Source: JBFGJY01 sp041576975
GTDB taxonomy: Bacteria > Pseudomonadota > Gammaproteobacteria > UBA4575
Length of the DNA stretch: 32,414 nucleotides
Direction of reading: 5' to 3'
Assembly (NCBI GenBank): GCA_041576975.1
Contig: JBFGJY010000028.1
Span: 1 to 32,414, forward strand
Shown piece after piece: positions 1-7,713 of the stretch. The translations under genes and the position numbers were made by a program. Below the pieces are notes generated by a model. The model had not been told where the DNA came from. It did not search any database and saw only the letters and a program-made list of their open reading frames with translations. The first letter of the stretch is position 1; the number at the start of each line of letters is the position of its first letter.

Positions 1-261
1 ACATCGGACTTGGTTGGTTTGAGTAAAATTCATCGCCAGCCCCTTCGCCCACCACGCCGTTGACTTTGAGAACGCAGGATTAATCCGCTGTTTTAGTTTT
101 AAGAAAATTCTTATCTGAATTGAAAGCGGCTTGATTCCAAATGACCTTTCATTCAAACATTAAATAAATTTAATTTTAAATTAGGCTTTAGGCAAGGCTC
201 ATCTAGATATAGTGTGAGGATAAATTTTCATTGGCCCTTGCCTATAAATTAGGGGATTAAC
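1..261. other. Left edge and 5' region of the SOUL gene, no gene supported
   Basis: No coding region is supported here. Short open frames run in from the left edge, one on the plus strand ending with TGA at 61-63, but they are too short to judge. Bases about 17-61 are richer in G+C than the rest and carry GTTTGAGT (17-24) and GCCAGCCCCTT (35-45); see findings. The last 75 bases form the leader of the next gene. Confidence 0.5.
189..244. repeat. 9-bp inverted repeat in the leader of the SOUL gene
   Basis: TAGGCAAGG at 189-197 is the exact reverse complement of CCTTGCCTA at 236-244. The arms lie 38 bases apart, just ahead of the ribosome binding site AGGGGA at 251-256. They could form a long-loop stem in the 5' untranslated RNA or mark an operator. 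Only the pairing is seen; a role is inferred. Confidence 0.35.
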
Positions 262-879
262 ATGAAGCAATTATTAATCTACATTGGTATTTTTATTCTT
301 TCTGGATGCACCGTTGTGGGAATTAGAAATTCTGAAGAAGCAGCACATGCTGTTTTATATGAAGAAGAAAATATTCAAATCCGTCAGTATGAAGAGGTGC
401 TGATTGCGCAAACACAGACTACCGGCAAATATAAAGAAAGCGGAAATGAAGCATTTAAACGTCTTGCTGGTTATATTTTTGGTGAAAATCAATCGAAAGA
501 AAAGATTGCAATGACCACTCCAGTTCTGCAAAAAAATCAAAGTGAAAAAATTGCAATGACGGTGCCGGTATATCAGCAAGAAAAAAATGACATATGGACC
601 ATGATGTTTGTTTTGCCATCTAAGTACACACTCGACACCATTCCTGAACCGCTGAATAAAAGTGTAGAAATTAAAACGCTTCCTGCAAAGAAAGTAGCAG
701 CGATCCGATACACTGGACTCATTAGTTCTAAAAAGATTGAAGAAAAAGCCGTAGAACTTCAAACCTGGTTGGATGAAAATGGGTATACGCCTCTATCCGA
801 GCCGTATTCTGCAGCCTATGATCCACCCTGGACCATTCCTTTTTTACGTAGGAATGAAGTCCATTTCGAGATTAAATAA
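262..879 (+). CDS. SOUL-family heme-binding lipoprotein
   Basis: This is a SOUL/HBP-family protein of 205 residues. It opens with a lipoprotein signal: a hydrophobic stretch ending in LSGC with the lipidated Cys at residue 16, so the mature protein should sit on a membrane facing the periplasm. The family signature is clear: an IQIRQYE-like strand near residues 33-40, GNEAFKRLAGYIFG, then the paired KIAMTTPV and KIAMTVPV motifs, and a C-terminal YDPPWTIPFLRRNEV segment typical of the family. Eukaryotic members bind heme or tetrapyrroles; the role of bacterial lipoprotein forms is poorly defined, so heme binding here is inferred from family. The ATG at 262 follows AGGGGA with good spacing. The gene stands alone, with an inverted repeat in its leader. 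Confidence 0.9.
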   Translation: MKQLLIYIGIFILSGCTVVGIRNSEEAAHAVLYEEENIQIRQYEEVLIAQTQTTGKYKESGNEAFKRLAGYIFGENQSKEKIAMTTPVLQKNQSEKIAMTVPVYQQEKNDIWTMMFVLPSKYTLDTIPEPLNKSVEIKTLPAKKVAAIRYTGLISSKKIEEKAVELQTWLDENGYTPLSEPYSAAYDPPWTIPFLRRNEVHFEIK

Positions 880-1225
880 TTCTCCTCTTGAGATAGACGT
901 ATGCATTTAGCGAAGTATCGAAAGAAAAAAGGGCAGCTAATCGGCGCACTGTTTTTAGTTTAGGGATCCACCATGTTCTGGGTTTGTTTAAGTAATACTC
1001 CAAGTAAGGTTGGACCTTTAGGACAATTGCTTGTGCCGCCTGCACGGCTGTTGCCGAGCTAAGTTTTGCTTTAGTAAAAAGATTGGTTTTTAAGAGGCCG
1101 AACTCATTCGCTGCTTCAGAATGTAGCCGCATACAACCTAAAGCGGACGCTCATCGTTGAGCGATATAAGACCTCACTTGGCGTTTTAGGTAACAATTAG
1201 CTTCTATAATTGTAGTTAGGTGATT
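880..1225. other. Gene-free stretch with a short palindrome
   Basis: About 346 bases without a convincing gene. A perfect inverted repeat, CGCTCA-TCGT-TGAGCG, lies at 1148-1163. A TATAAT at 1205-1210 could be the -10 box of the following gene, although no good -35 is seen at the right distance. A minus-strand open frame (872-1132) exists but is not convincing; see rejected items. Confidence 0.4.
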
Positions 1226-1582
1226 ATGGACCGAGATTACGAAAATTTACTGCCGAAAGTTCTGGTAGCTATGTTTCCTGAAGCAAAGAAACGTCAAGCC
1301 GTGATTGAAACACTGTCGGCGTACGGTAGAGAATCATTCCACCGGGAGCAACACCGAGTCCACCTAGGTATACTTAAATTGGTGTGGACAGAGCCTGAAA
1401 AACTTGAGGCGTATGCGGAATTAGCCTGTATCGATTATCGAGATTTACTGTGTGCAGCAGAGTATCCGTTGTCTTCACGTCGCTTTGGACTAAGAGAGAA
1501 GAATGCAGAGATATATCGCAAGTTACAGATACAGGAATCAACAGAATATGATGCCTGGTTGCAGCAGATATTGCTCGCTTAA
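1226..1582 (+). CDS. Conserved-looking hypothetical protein, 118 aa
   Basis: I do not recognise this family. The frame has balanced composition, rich in Glu, Leu, Arg and Tyr, with no signal peptide or membrane segment, so the product should be a soluble cytoplasmic, mostly helical protein. A GTG at 1220 is an alternative start, but ATG at 1226 is better placed: AGG at 1218-1220 is five bases upstream. A lone TATAAT at 1205-1210 would give a very short leader. The gene has no operon partner: a long gap precedes it and 443 bases follow it. The stretch YAELACIDYRDLLCAAEYP near residues 72-90 is the most distinctive part and would be the best query for finding relatives. Confidence 0.6.
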   Translation: MDRDYENLLPKVLVAMFPEAKKRQAVIETLSAYGRESFHREQHRVHLGILKLVWTEPEKLEAYAELACIDYRDLLCAAEYPLSSRRFGLREKNAEIYRKLQIQESTEYDAWLQQILLA

Positions 1583-1702
1583 CACTTCACTCAAACCAAA
1601 TGTAAGCTATTAATTCAAATTTCATCTACCGATAAATTTTTTTACAGTCTGCACATTTACATGTTAGTACTTCGCATTTTTGCAATTGGCCTACCTCGCT
1701 GA

Positions 1703-1723
1703 CCCCGCGCAGTTACTGCGGGG
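1703..1723. terminator. G+C-rich hairpin, possible terminator
   Basis: CCCCGC (1703-1708) pairs with GCGGGG (1718-1723) around a nine-base loop. No run of T follows on the plus strand, so it is not a textbook intrinsic terminator, and it lies 120 bases after the preceding stop codon. It may instead be a structural element of the downstream leader. Confidence 0.3.
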
Positions 1724-1896
1724 CCAGTCTTAAAGTGCGCTTGAGATGCGCAAGCAAATCTTACATTTTTTGTAAATTCACATTACCAAATAGTAAAACT
1801 TAGGCAACCTCGTGCTCATGTTCGCCGCGTAGCCTATATGCGTACTCCACATACCCACGGCAATCTTTCAGTCATGGCGTGCAAGGAGATAACAAA

Positions 1897-1932
1897 ATGC
1901 AAACACAAGATCTCTTGTGTTGCAGAAGGTAG
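1897..1932 (+). CDS. Possible 11-residue leader peptide
   Basis: ATG at 1897 follows AAGGAG (1883-1888) with eight bases between, one of the best ribosome binding sites in the window. It opens a frame of only 11 codons, MQTQDLLCCRR, then TAG. The sequence has tandem Cys codons and tandem Arg codons just before the stop, the kind of run found in attenuator leader peptides. The coding part coincides with a near-perfect palindrome, so ribosome position would affect hairpin formation. It lies 93 bases upstream of the exported protein gene at 2026. Translation is not proven. The strong site and tandem codons are seen; attenuation is inference. Confidence 0.35.
   Translation: MQTQDLLCCRR
1899..1923. 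repeat. 25-base near-perfect palindrome over the mini-ORF
   Basis: GCAAACACAAGA at 1899-1910 pairs with TCTTGTGTTGC at 1913-1923 across a two-base centre, with one unpaired A as the only defect. It could act as a repressor operator or, in RNA, as a hairpin opened by a translating ribosome. Confidence 0.55.
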
Positions 1933-2025
1933 GAATGTGAAGACATTGCTATGAGTGCAAAGCAATCACTGTAGATACGATGGATTCCGTTCCGTGATTT
2001 TCATAAACGAACAGGAGTAATTGAA

Positions 2026-2826
2026 ATGAAAAGATACACGCGTATATGGCTAGTGGTTGTGATTGCGCTTAGCTTGGGGGCCACCGCCTCGCTTGGTTTA
2101 ACGCAAGAGGATAACGAGCAGCCACTTGGCGCCGCGGTTGTCATCATCGAAACAACCGATAACGACATCGAGCTTCAGGTATTTGTCGATGGCAGCCCCA
2201 CCTGGAAACACTTGACGATCGAAGACCCGAACGAGCGAAGAATATTTAATCTGAGAACACAACGACAGGGCAGAAAACAAGGTTTGAGTGAATTGTTTTA
2301 TGCCTCCAGCCCGGATGCTTTTCCGGAGGACGAAAATGGAGAAATTGACCCGGATGGAATACCCGCCGTGGTTGAAGCATTTCTAGATAGATTTCCAGCA
2401 GGCCCATACGAGATGGAAGCAACGTTAGCAGACGGCGAACTGGAGGGCGAAGGCATACTCACTCACGTGATCCCCGCGTTACCCGAAATTGTTGCACCTG
2501 TTTCAGTAACCGATGACCCCCCGATTGTCGACCCCAATAATTTAGTAATAGAGTGGCAGCCGGTGACGAGGAACTTTTTCGATGATAGCGACGTTGTGAT
2601 CATCGAATATCAGGTCATTTTGGATCAAGTGAATCCCCTGAGAGCGGAGCCCTGGGTCGATGGTGGCACTCGAAGGACCTTAATCAATCTTCCTGGAGAT
2701 GTAACCCAACTAACAGTTCCGCCGGAGTTTCTCCTGCCAGGTGCCCAGTATGAGTTCGAAGTTCTGGCGATTGAAGCGAGCGGTAACTCAACCATCTCAG
2801 TGGGAGAGTTTGTAACGCCCGAATAA
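2026..2826 (+). CDS. Exported protein with C-terminal fibronectin III-like domain
   Basis: The N terminus is a Sec signal peptide: MKRYTR, a hydrophobic core, and small residues ending near ATASLG around residue 24. The mature protein is acidic, rich in Asp, Glu and Pro, with almost no Cys. Residues about 150-266 look like a fibronectin type III-like beta-sandwich, with features such as LVIEWQPV, a YQVILDQ strand, TQLTVPPEFLLPGAQYEFEVLAIEASGN and a closing strand before the C terminus. The function is unknown; such folds usually bind partners at the cell surface or in the periplasm. AGGAGT gives a good ribosome binding site. The gene is followed after 176 bases by a second exported protein of similar base composition. 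Both are richer in G+C than their surroundings, which hints at a shared, possibly acquired origin. Confidence 0.7.
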   Translation: MKRYTRIWLVVVIALSLGATASLGLTQEDNEQPLGAAVVIIETTDNDIELQVFVDGSPTWKHLTIEDPNERRIFNLRTQRQGRKQGLSELFYASSPDAFPEDENGEIDPDGIPAVVEAFLDRFPAGPYEMEATLADGELEGEGILTHVIPALPEIVAPVSVTDDPPIVDPNNLVIEWQPVTRNFFDDSDVVIIEYQVILDQVNPLRAEPWVDGGTRRTLINLPGDVTQLTVPPEFLLPGAQYEFEVLAIEASGNSTISVGEFVTPE

Positions 2827-3002
2827 GCTGCCAAGTAGTTGCACATCTTTCGAGTAGAGGCCTGGGACCGGTTTCGTCGCGGAATTTAGGAAAGAGGGTG
2901 TTTAGGACCAACATCGAAATCGGTCTCAAGCTTTGCAACAACCCATATTCAAACAAGGTTTAGTACCTATAAGAATTATTAAAACACCTTGGAGATATCG
3001 CA

Positions 3003-4022
3003 ATGATCAAATTGAAAACTTGCACATTCCCTGTCATTTTTCTGATGCTAAGTCTTCCTTGTTCATTGGTGGTTGTCGATGCACAGAGTCAGCGGATGTC
3101 TTATGAAGAAATACCCTCGCGTGATCTCGACACTCACTCTATTCGCTATCGCAATGGGCGCTTAAGCGTGCAGGTAAATAATGTTTCCATGCAAGAGCTG
3201 CTTGATGACATTGCAGCTCATTGTGGTCTTACCGTGGTGGGAGAGGTCGACTCAGACCAACGACTTACAATGGTGTTTCACAAGATCAACCTGGACGCGG
3301 CACTGGAGCGCATTCTGGGTCATCGCAGATTTATCTTGCTCGCTGGTACACAAAAACAGACTCCAGCATTCGCTGCAGTGCACGAAATTCTTTGGCTGTT
3401 TCCTCAAGCTAATGAACAAGACACTAGCCCAAAAATTTCCGACAGCGATCAAGAAGCAAATAGTGATAGCTTTGACGGGACAAAGCTCGGCGATGCGAAT
3501 CCGGGCGAGCAGGTGAACACGGTTAGCGAACTGGAGAACAACGAAGACTCGAAAGCCCTGAGCCAGCTCGCACTAATGTTGGCCGATGAGAATGCCGATG
3601 TGCGTTTAGAAGCAGCTTCCGTGTTAGCCATTGTTGGAGGCAATCAAGCCGTCGAGTCGCTGACCACTGCGGCCTTGGGTGACGAGGATAGTTCGGTTCG
3701 AAAAGAGGCGGTCCATGCTCTGGGCGAAATTGGAGGCGATTCCGTCATCCATATCGTTGAATATGCCCTTATGGACCCGGACGATGAAGTGCGAGCAGCA
3801 GCCATCAATGCATATGCGGATATCGGTGGTGAGAAATCAGTAATGGTATTGGCCACTGCCCTAAACGACGCAGACCCCAACTTGCGTGTCAAGGTAGTGG
3901 ATGCCTTAGGCGAAATCAGTGGTGAGGCCGCCATTGGCTTCTTGCGACACGCCTTACTGGATGAGGATCGCTCTATTCGAGAAGCCGCAGCAGAATATTT
4001 GGACGATTTGTCGAGCCAGTAG
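3003..4022 (+). CDS. Exported STN-like plus HEAT-repeat protein
   Basis: After a signal peptide (about residues 1-27, ending VVDAQS), residues about 53-112 resemble the short secretin/TonB N-terminal (STN) domain: LSVQVNNVSMQELLDDIA, a GLTVVGEV strand and a LTMVFHKINLDAALERIL unit. An acidic, probably disordered linker (about 135-180) follows. Then come five tandem repeats of about 31 residues (about 184-337), each with a pattern like DxDxxVRxEAxxALGEIGG, the hallmark of HEAT or PBS-lyase-type HEAT repeats. This is a periplasmic protein-binding scaffold; STN domains usually contact secretin or TonB-type machinery, so an envelope-assembly role is an inference. GGAG lies upstream of ATG 3003 with about nine bases between. 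No secretin gene is nearby, so the partner is unknown. Confidence 0.75.
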   Translation: MIKLKTCTFPVIFLMLSLPCSLVVVDAQSQRMSYEEIPSRDLDTHSIRYRNGRLSVQVNNVSMQELLDDIAAHCGLTVVGEVDSDQRLTMVFHKINLDAALERILGHRRFILLAGTQKQTPAFAAVHEILWLFPQANEQDTSPKISDSDQEANSDSFDGTKLGDANPGEQVNTVSELENNEDSKALSQLALMLADENADVRLEAASVLAIVGGNQAVESLTTAALGDEDSSVRKEAVHALGEIGGDSVIHIVEYALMDPDDEVRAAAINAYADIGGEKSVMVLATALNDADPNLRVKVVDALGEISGEAAIGFLRHALLDEDRSIREAAAEYLDDLSSQ

Positions 4023-4371
4023 CCATAATTTGGGCATCTGGGCTCAATTAAATAGCTCGATACCCTTGAAACAATCATCCTAACTGAACTACTTTTTAGG
4101 TCGATTACCTCATATATGATAAATATTTGTTTTTGGTGTAAGCAGACATTTAAACTGTCTAATATTATTTTCTATAGACAAATTAATTTAGCGCATCAAA
4201 GTAAAACTTTTAGTTAAATGAACTGAAATAATTTATAGTATTCGCTATATCGAATAAAGTTCTTAAAAATAATAATACATTATTATTTTGCTTCCGGATA
4301 AATCGTATTATTAGACAGTTAATTTATTCATTAACTAATCTTAGCTATTAACCTAATATCTCGCATAAAGT
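4023..4371. other. Very AT-rich 349-base gap
   Basis: No gene is seen. The gap holds the MITE-like repeat described separately (4153-4320), and its last 50 bases are the leader of the ligase gene, which lacks a recognisable Shine-Dalgarno sequence. No clear terminator follows the HEAT-repeat gene. Confidence 0.5.
4153..4320. repeat. MITE-like element with 12-bp terminal inverted repeats
   Basis: AACTGTCTAATA at 4153-4164 is the exact reverse complement of TATTAGACAGTT at 4309-4320. The 144 bases between are strongly AT-rich and contain an 11-base perfect palindrome, AAAATAATAAT-AC-ATTATTATTTT, at 4266-4289. Terminal inverted repeats around a short noncoding, foldable core fit a miniature inverted-repeat element. 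No target duplication beyond one or two bases is evident and no second copy is in the window, so the call is tentative. Confidence 0.35.
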
Positions 4372-5793
4372 ATGGGACAAGAAATTACAAGTACCTCTTT
4401 TTCTAAAAAAGATTTCAAAAATTTCCGCGCCTATCTCAAACAAGAAACAATTAAATTACATGAATGGTTTGAACAAGACATCTTAGCTAAGGATGGGCTT
4501 GTTGGTGGATTCGAAATCGAAAGTTGGTTATTGGACCCATCACTTCGGCCTGCACCAGTAAATAAAGAATTTTTAGAACATTTTAATAGTACACTAGCCT
4601 CACCAGAGCTCGCACGTTTTAATCTCGAATTTAATAATATTCCTCGAAATCTAACAAACTCGGTGTTTTCAAGCTTTCATACAGAATTAGAAAATACTTG
4701 GAAGCATGCTCAAGCAGTTGCTAAAAACCTAAGTGCGCCTTCATCATTATTATTAATCGGTACGTTACCAACTCTTAGACTTGCAGATCTTAACGAGCAC
4801 TCTATGTCAGATATGAAACGGTATCGAGCCTTGAATAAACAAATTATGGCCATGCGCAAAGGAAAACCTGTACACATACATATTCAAGGAAATGACTTGC
4901 TAGAACTTGATAGTGATGATGTGATGTTGGAATCATCTACAACATCCTTCCAAATACATACTCAAGTTCCAGCTCAAGAGGCGCATCATTATTATAATGC
5001 CGCGCTGATGATTTCTGCACCATTAGTGATGATATCAGCAAATTCACCGTATGTTTTTGGGAAGAACCTTTGGAATGAGACTAGAATTGCATTATTTGAA
5101 CAATCTATTGATACGGCGAACCTTGTTGCGCCTATAAAACGTGTAAGTTTTGGCAGTGGTTACACAAAAGATTCAATTTTAGAATGTTTCGAAGAAAACC
5201 TTGAAGATTTTTATATTTTATTACCCATAGACAAAAAAGATGATGGCACACTTGCTCATTTGCGTTTACACAATGGCACGATTTGGCGTTGGAATCGCCC
5301 ACTACTAGGTTTTAATGAACAAGGCCAGCCGCACATAAGAATAGAACACCGGGCAATTTCCTCAGGCCCTACTCTTGTTGACATGATTGCGAATGCAGCG
5401 TTCTTTTATGGTTTGCTACATTATTGGGCACAAATGCTAAAAGATGATCATCCTTTGCCTGATTTTAATGAAATAAAAACTAATTTTTACACAGCCGCTA
5501 TACATAGCTTCGATCATTCACTCAATTGGTTTGGTAACCATGTAGAGCCGGACGAATTAGTTCACGAGATTTTGCTTCCTCAAGCTAAAGAAGGATTAAA
5601 TTTGCTGAATGTTTCTTCAGCAGATATAAAAAAATATATATCTATAATTGCAGCACGCATTGAAAACAAACAAACTGGTGCAAGCTGGCAACAAAATTTT
5701 GTCAACAAGCATAAATGCGATATGACTGAATTAACTCGTGCGTACCAGAAATTTCAAGAATCAGGCGCACCTGTTCATACTTGGACTAATTAA
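4372..5793 (+). CDS. Glutamate-cysteine ligase family 2 (GCS2) homologue
   Basis: This 473-residue protein has the layout of the GCS2 family (carboxylate-amine ligases, YbdK relatives): a metal-binding ExE motif in GGFEIESWLLD (E48 and E50), the LEFNNIP segment near residues 86-92, a long helical centre with MRKGKPVHIHIQ, the FQIHTQVP strand, ISANSPYVFG, and IRIEHRAIS near residue 325, where the family has conserved metal and nucleotide contacts. Family members join glutamate to an amine such as cysteine, using ATP. The true substrate here cannot be read from sequence and may not be cysteine. The gene lies 27 bases upstream of an aspartoacylase-like amidohydrolase, a pairing that suggests making and breaking of the same amide. 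There is no obvious Shine-Dalgarno before ATG 4372. Confidence 0.8.
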   Translation: MGQEITSTSFSKKDFKNFRAYLKQETIKLHEWFEQDILAKDGLVGGFEIESWLLDPSLRPAPVNKEFLEHFNSTLASPELARFNLEFNNIPRNLTNSVFSSFHTELENTWKHAQAVAKNLSAPSSLLLIGTLPTLRLADLNEHSMSDMKRYRALNKQIMAMRKGKPVHIHIQGNDLLELDSDDVMLESSTTSFQIHTQVPAQEAHHYYNAALMISAPLVMISANSPYVFGKNLWNETRIALFEQSIDTANLVAPIKRVSFGSGYTKDSILECFEENLEDFYILLPIDKKDDGTLAHLRLHNGTIWRWNRPLLGFNEQGQPHIRIEHRAISSGPTLVDMIANAAFFYGLLHYWAQMLKDDHPLPDFNEIKTNFYTAAIHSFDHSLNWFGNHVEPDELVHEILLPQAKEGLNLLNVSSADIKKYISIIAARIENKQTGASWQQNFVNKHKCDMTELTRAYQKFQESGAPVHTWTN

Positions 5794-5820
5794 GGTAATT
5801 ATCGCTTAGCTAGAATAACA

Positions 5821-6858
5821 ATGAGTAACATAGAGCTAATACAAATAGAAAGTTTTCCACAGGAGCTATTAGAGATAGGTAGTGACAAGCTCTATACCAT
5901 TTTCCCAGGACCTACTCTCTTACATTTACAAGGTAAAAGGCCAGAACCGCTATTCATTAGCGTTTTATTGCATGGCAATGAAGGTACTGGATGGCATGTA
6001 ATACAAAGATTGTTAAAGAAATATCAACGTTCAGCATTACCACGATCTATATCCATTTTCTTTGGTAATACACAAGCTGCACGTTATGGAAAACGTTTCC
6101 TTGACAATCAACCCGACTACAACCGTATTTGGCCGAGTACGATGGAGCCAAATTCGCAAGAAACTGCAGTAATGCAAAACATAGTCGATGAAATGGGATG
6201 TAGAAAGGTATTTGCTAGCATAGATATTCATAACAATACAGGATTGAATCCGCATTACGCCTGTATCAATAAACTTGAAAATCGTTTTTTTCAACTCGCT
6301 GCTTTATTTGGGCATACAGTAGTATATTTTTTAACGCCCAAAGGTGTGCAATCAATGGCATTTAGTAACCATTGCCCCGCCGTGACATTAGAATGTGGTA
6401 AACCTGATTCTTCTAGTGGTATAGAACATGCCTTAGAGTACGTTGATGCGGTCTTACATATGCAGCACATATCAAACGATCCCATTTTGACGCAAGATAT
6501 AAAATTATTTCATACTGTTGCACGAGTAAAAATTCCGGAAGATGTAACTTTTAGCTTTACCAATCAAAATGTAGATATTTTATTTAAAAGAGAATTAGAT
6601 AGAATGAATTTTTCTGAAATTCCTGCGGATACTTGTTTTGGGGTCGTTCAATCCAATAATAATGCACGTTTATTCGCATTCGATGATGATGATGATGAAG
6701 TAGGCGAAAAGTTTTTTTACATAAATGAACAACAAATTAGACTAGCTAAACCGATGATGCCCGCAATGTTAACTCTCGACGAGGCAATTATTCGCCAGGA
6801 TTGCCTTTGCTATCTAATGGAACGACTACCTCATCCAGAAACATTTCATACAAATTGA
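5821..6858 (+). CDS. Succinylglutamate desuccinylase/aspartoacylase-family metallohydrolase
   Basis: This is an M14-type zinc amidohydrolase of the AstE/AspA group, 345 residues. The zinc ligands are visible: HGNEGTG gives H51 and E54, and DIHNNTG gives H137. E191 in VTLECG matches the catalytic glutamate. The family removes acyl groups from amino acids, for example N-acetylaspartate or N-succinylglutamate; no arginine-catabolism genes are nearby, so an AstE role in that pathway is unlikely. Coupling with the ligase homologue just upstream suggests a small gamma-glutamyl or N-acyl amino acid cycle (inference). The C-terminal third (about 220-345) is less conserved and carries a run of five Asp encoded by a GAT microsatellite (6682-6697), which could slip. 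There is no signal peptide, so it is cytoplasmic. Confidence 0.8.
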   Translation: MSNIELIQIESFPQELLEIGSDKLYTIFPGPTLLHLQGKRPEPLFISVLLHGNEGTGWHVIQRLLKKYQRSALPRSISIFFGNTQAARYGKRFLDNQPDYNRIWPSTMEPNSQETAVMQNIVDEMGCRKVFASIDIHNNTGLNPHYACINKLENRFFQLAALFGHTVVYFLTPKGVQSMAFSNHCPAVTLECGKPDSSSGIEHALEYVDAVLHMQHISNDPILTQDIKLFHTVARVKIPEDVTFSFTNQNVDILFKRELDRMNFSEIPADTCFGVVQSNNNARLFAFDDDDDEVGEKFFYINEQQIRLAKPMMPAMLTLDEAIIRQDCLCYLMERLPHPETFHTN

Positions 6859-6919
6859 ATTTTAAACTTTGAGAAAAAAAAGGGGTCAAACTCGAGTAAA
6901 TCTCACAACTTGTTAAATA

Positions 6920-7675
6920 ATGTCTTATTACAAACCACTACGCACTCGTAATATCTATAACCCACAATCGAGCAAGCCTTTTAAACTCTCTCGCTCTAAG
7001 ATAGATTTATTTCTAAACTGCCCACGCTGTTTTTATATTGATCGACGCCTTGGCACGAGCCTGCCGCCCGGATTTCCTTTTAATTTGAACTCTGCGGTAG
7101 ATAATTTATTGAAAAAAGAATTTGATTTTTATCGAAGCAAACAAGAACCCCATCCTTTAATGACTGAACATGGCATAGATGCCGTTCCTTATGAGCATGA
7201 AGACTTAGATGCTTGGCGCGAAAACTTCAAAGGTGTGCAAGTACACCATGATGAGACGAATCTCATTCTCACTGGTGCGATTGATGATGTTTGGGTAAAT
7301 CAACATGAAGAGCTCATTGTTGTAGATTACAAGTCCACCAGCAAAAACGGAGAAATTACCCTAGATGCGGATTGGCAAATTGGCTACAAACGCCAAATGG
7401 AATTTTACCAATGGCTATTACGCCAAAATGGATTTGTGGTATCGAACACTGGTTATTTTGTTTACTGCAATGGCGATAAAAGCAAAGATACGTTTAATGA
7501 CAAACTGGAGTTTATAACCAAAATTATTCCCTACACCGGCAATGATGACTGGGTTGAACGTGCTATCCTAGCCGCCCATAGCTGCTTAACTGCAGACGAA
7601 ATCCCACCTATTACGTATTCTTGCGAATTTTGCCTATATCAAACCACTGTCCAACAACATTTAGAGAGTAATTAA
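6920..7675 (+). CDS. PD-(D/E)XK nuclease, Cas4/RecB-like, probable Fe-S protein
   Basis: The core nuclease motifs are in order: GAIDDVW with D122, VVDYKST with D136 and K138, and QMEFYQWLL giving Q159xxxY163, typical of the RecB/Cas4/AddB exonuclease group. Two CxxC pairs, C34/C37 in the N-terminal LNCPRCFY and C235/C238 in the C-terminal YSCEFCLY, frame the domain; in Cas4 and AddB, cysteines from both ends hold a 4Fe-4S cluster, so the same is likely here. At 251 residues it is a stand-alone domain without helicase. It would cut or resect DNA in the cytoplasm. No CRISPR array or cas1/cas2 lies nearby, so a repair or unknown role is more likely than adaptation. The ATG at 6920 has no strong Shine-Dalgarno. 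It follows the amidohydrolase by 61 bases. Confidence 0.82.
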   Translation: MSYYKPLRTRNIYNPQSSKPFKLSRSKIDLFLNCPRCFYIDRRLGTSLPPGFPFNLNSAVDNLLKKEFDFYRSKQEPHPLMTEHGIDAVPYEHEDLDAWRENFKGVQVHHDETNLILTGAIDDVWVNQHEELIVVDYKSTSKNGEITLDADWQIGYKRQMEFYQWLLRQNGFVVSNTGYFVYCNGDKSKDTFNDKLEFITKIIPYTGNDDWVERAILAAHSCLTADEIPPITYSCEFCLYQTTVQQHLESN

Positions 7676-7713
7676 CCACAAGTATTCACTTTTAAAGGTA
7701 TTGATATTTAATC

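Larger units (their letters stand above)
1583..2025. other. 443-base structured leader region
   Basis: No long gene is present. In order it holds a G+C-rich hairpin at 1703-1723, an 11-codon mini-ORF with a strong ribosome binding site at 1897-1932 that overlaps a long palindrome at 1899-1923, and weaker pairings AATCAC/GTGATT and ATTGCT/AGCAAT between 1940 and 2005. The ribosome binding site AGGAGT of the next gene lies just before 2026. The amount of pairing suggests a regulated leader for the downstream exported proteins; this is inference. Confidence 0.4.

Noticed and set aside
1..63. Partial plus-strand frame running in from the left edge
   Set aside because: Only about 20 codons, not recognisable, and other frames are similar in length.
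872..1132. Minus-strand open frame of 86 codons
   Set aside because: It overlaps the end of the SOUL gene, the product resembles no family I know, and the ribosome site is weak. It could be a real ORFan, but I cannot support it.
6680..6700. GAT microsatellite as a phase-variation switch
   Set aside because: A three-base unit changes only the number of Asp residues and would not switch the frame.
6920..7675. CRISPR locus next to the Cas4-like nuclease
   Set aside because: No direct-repeat array and no cas1, cas2 or effector genes are present.
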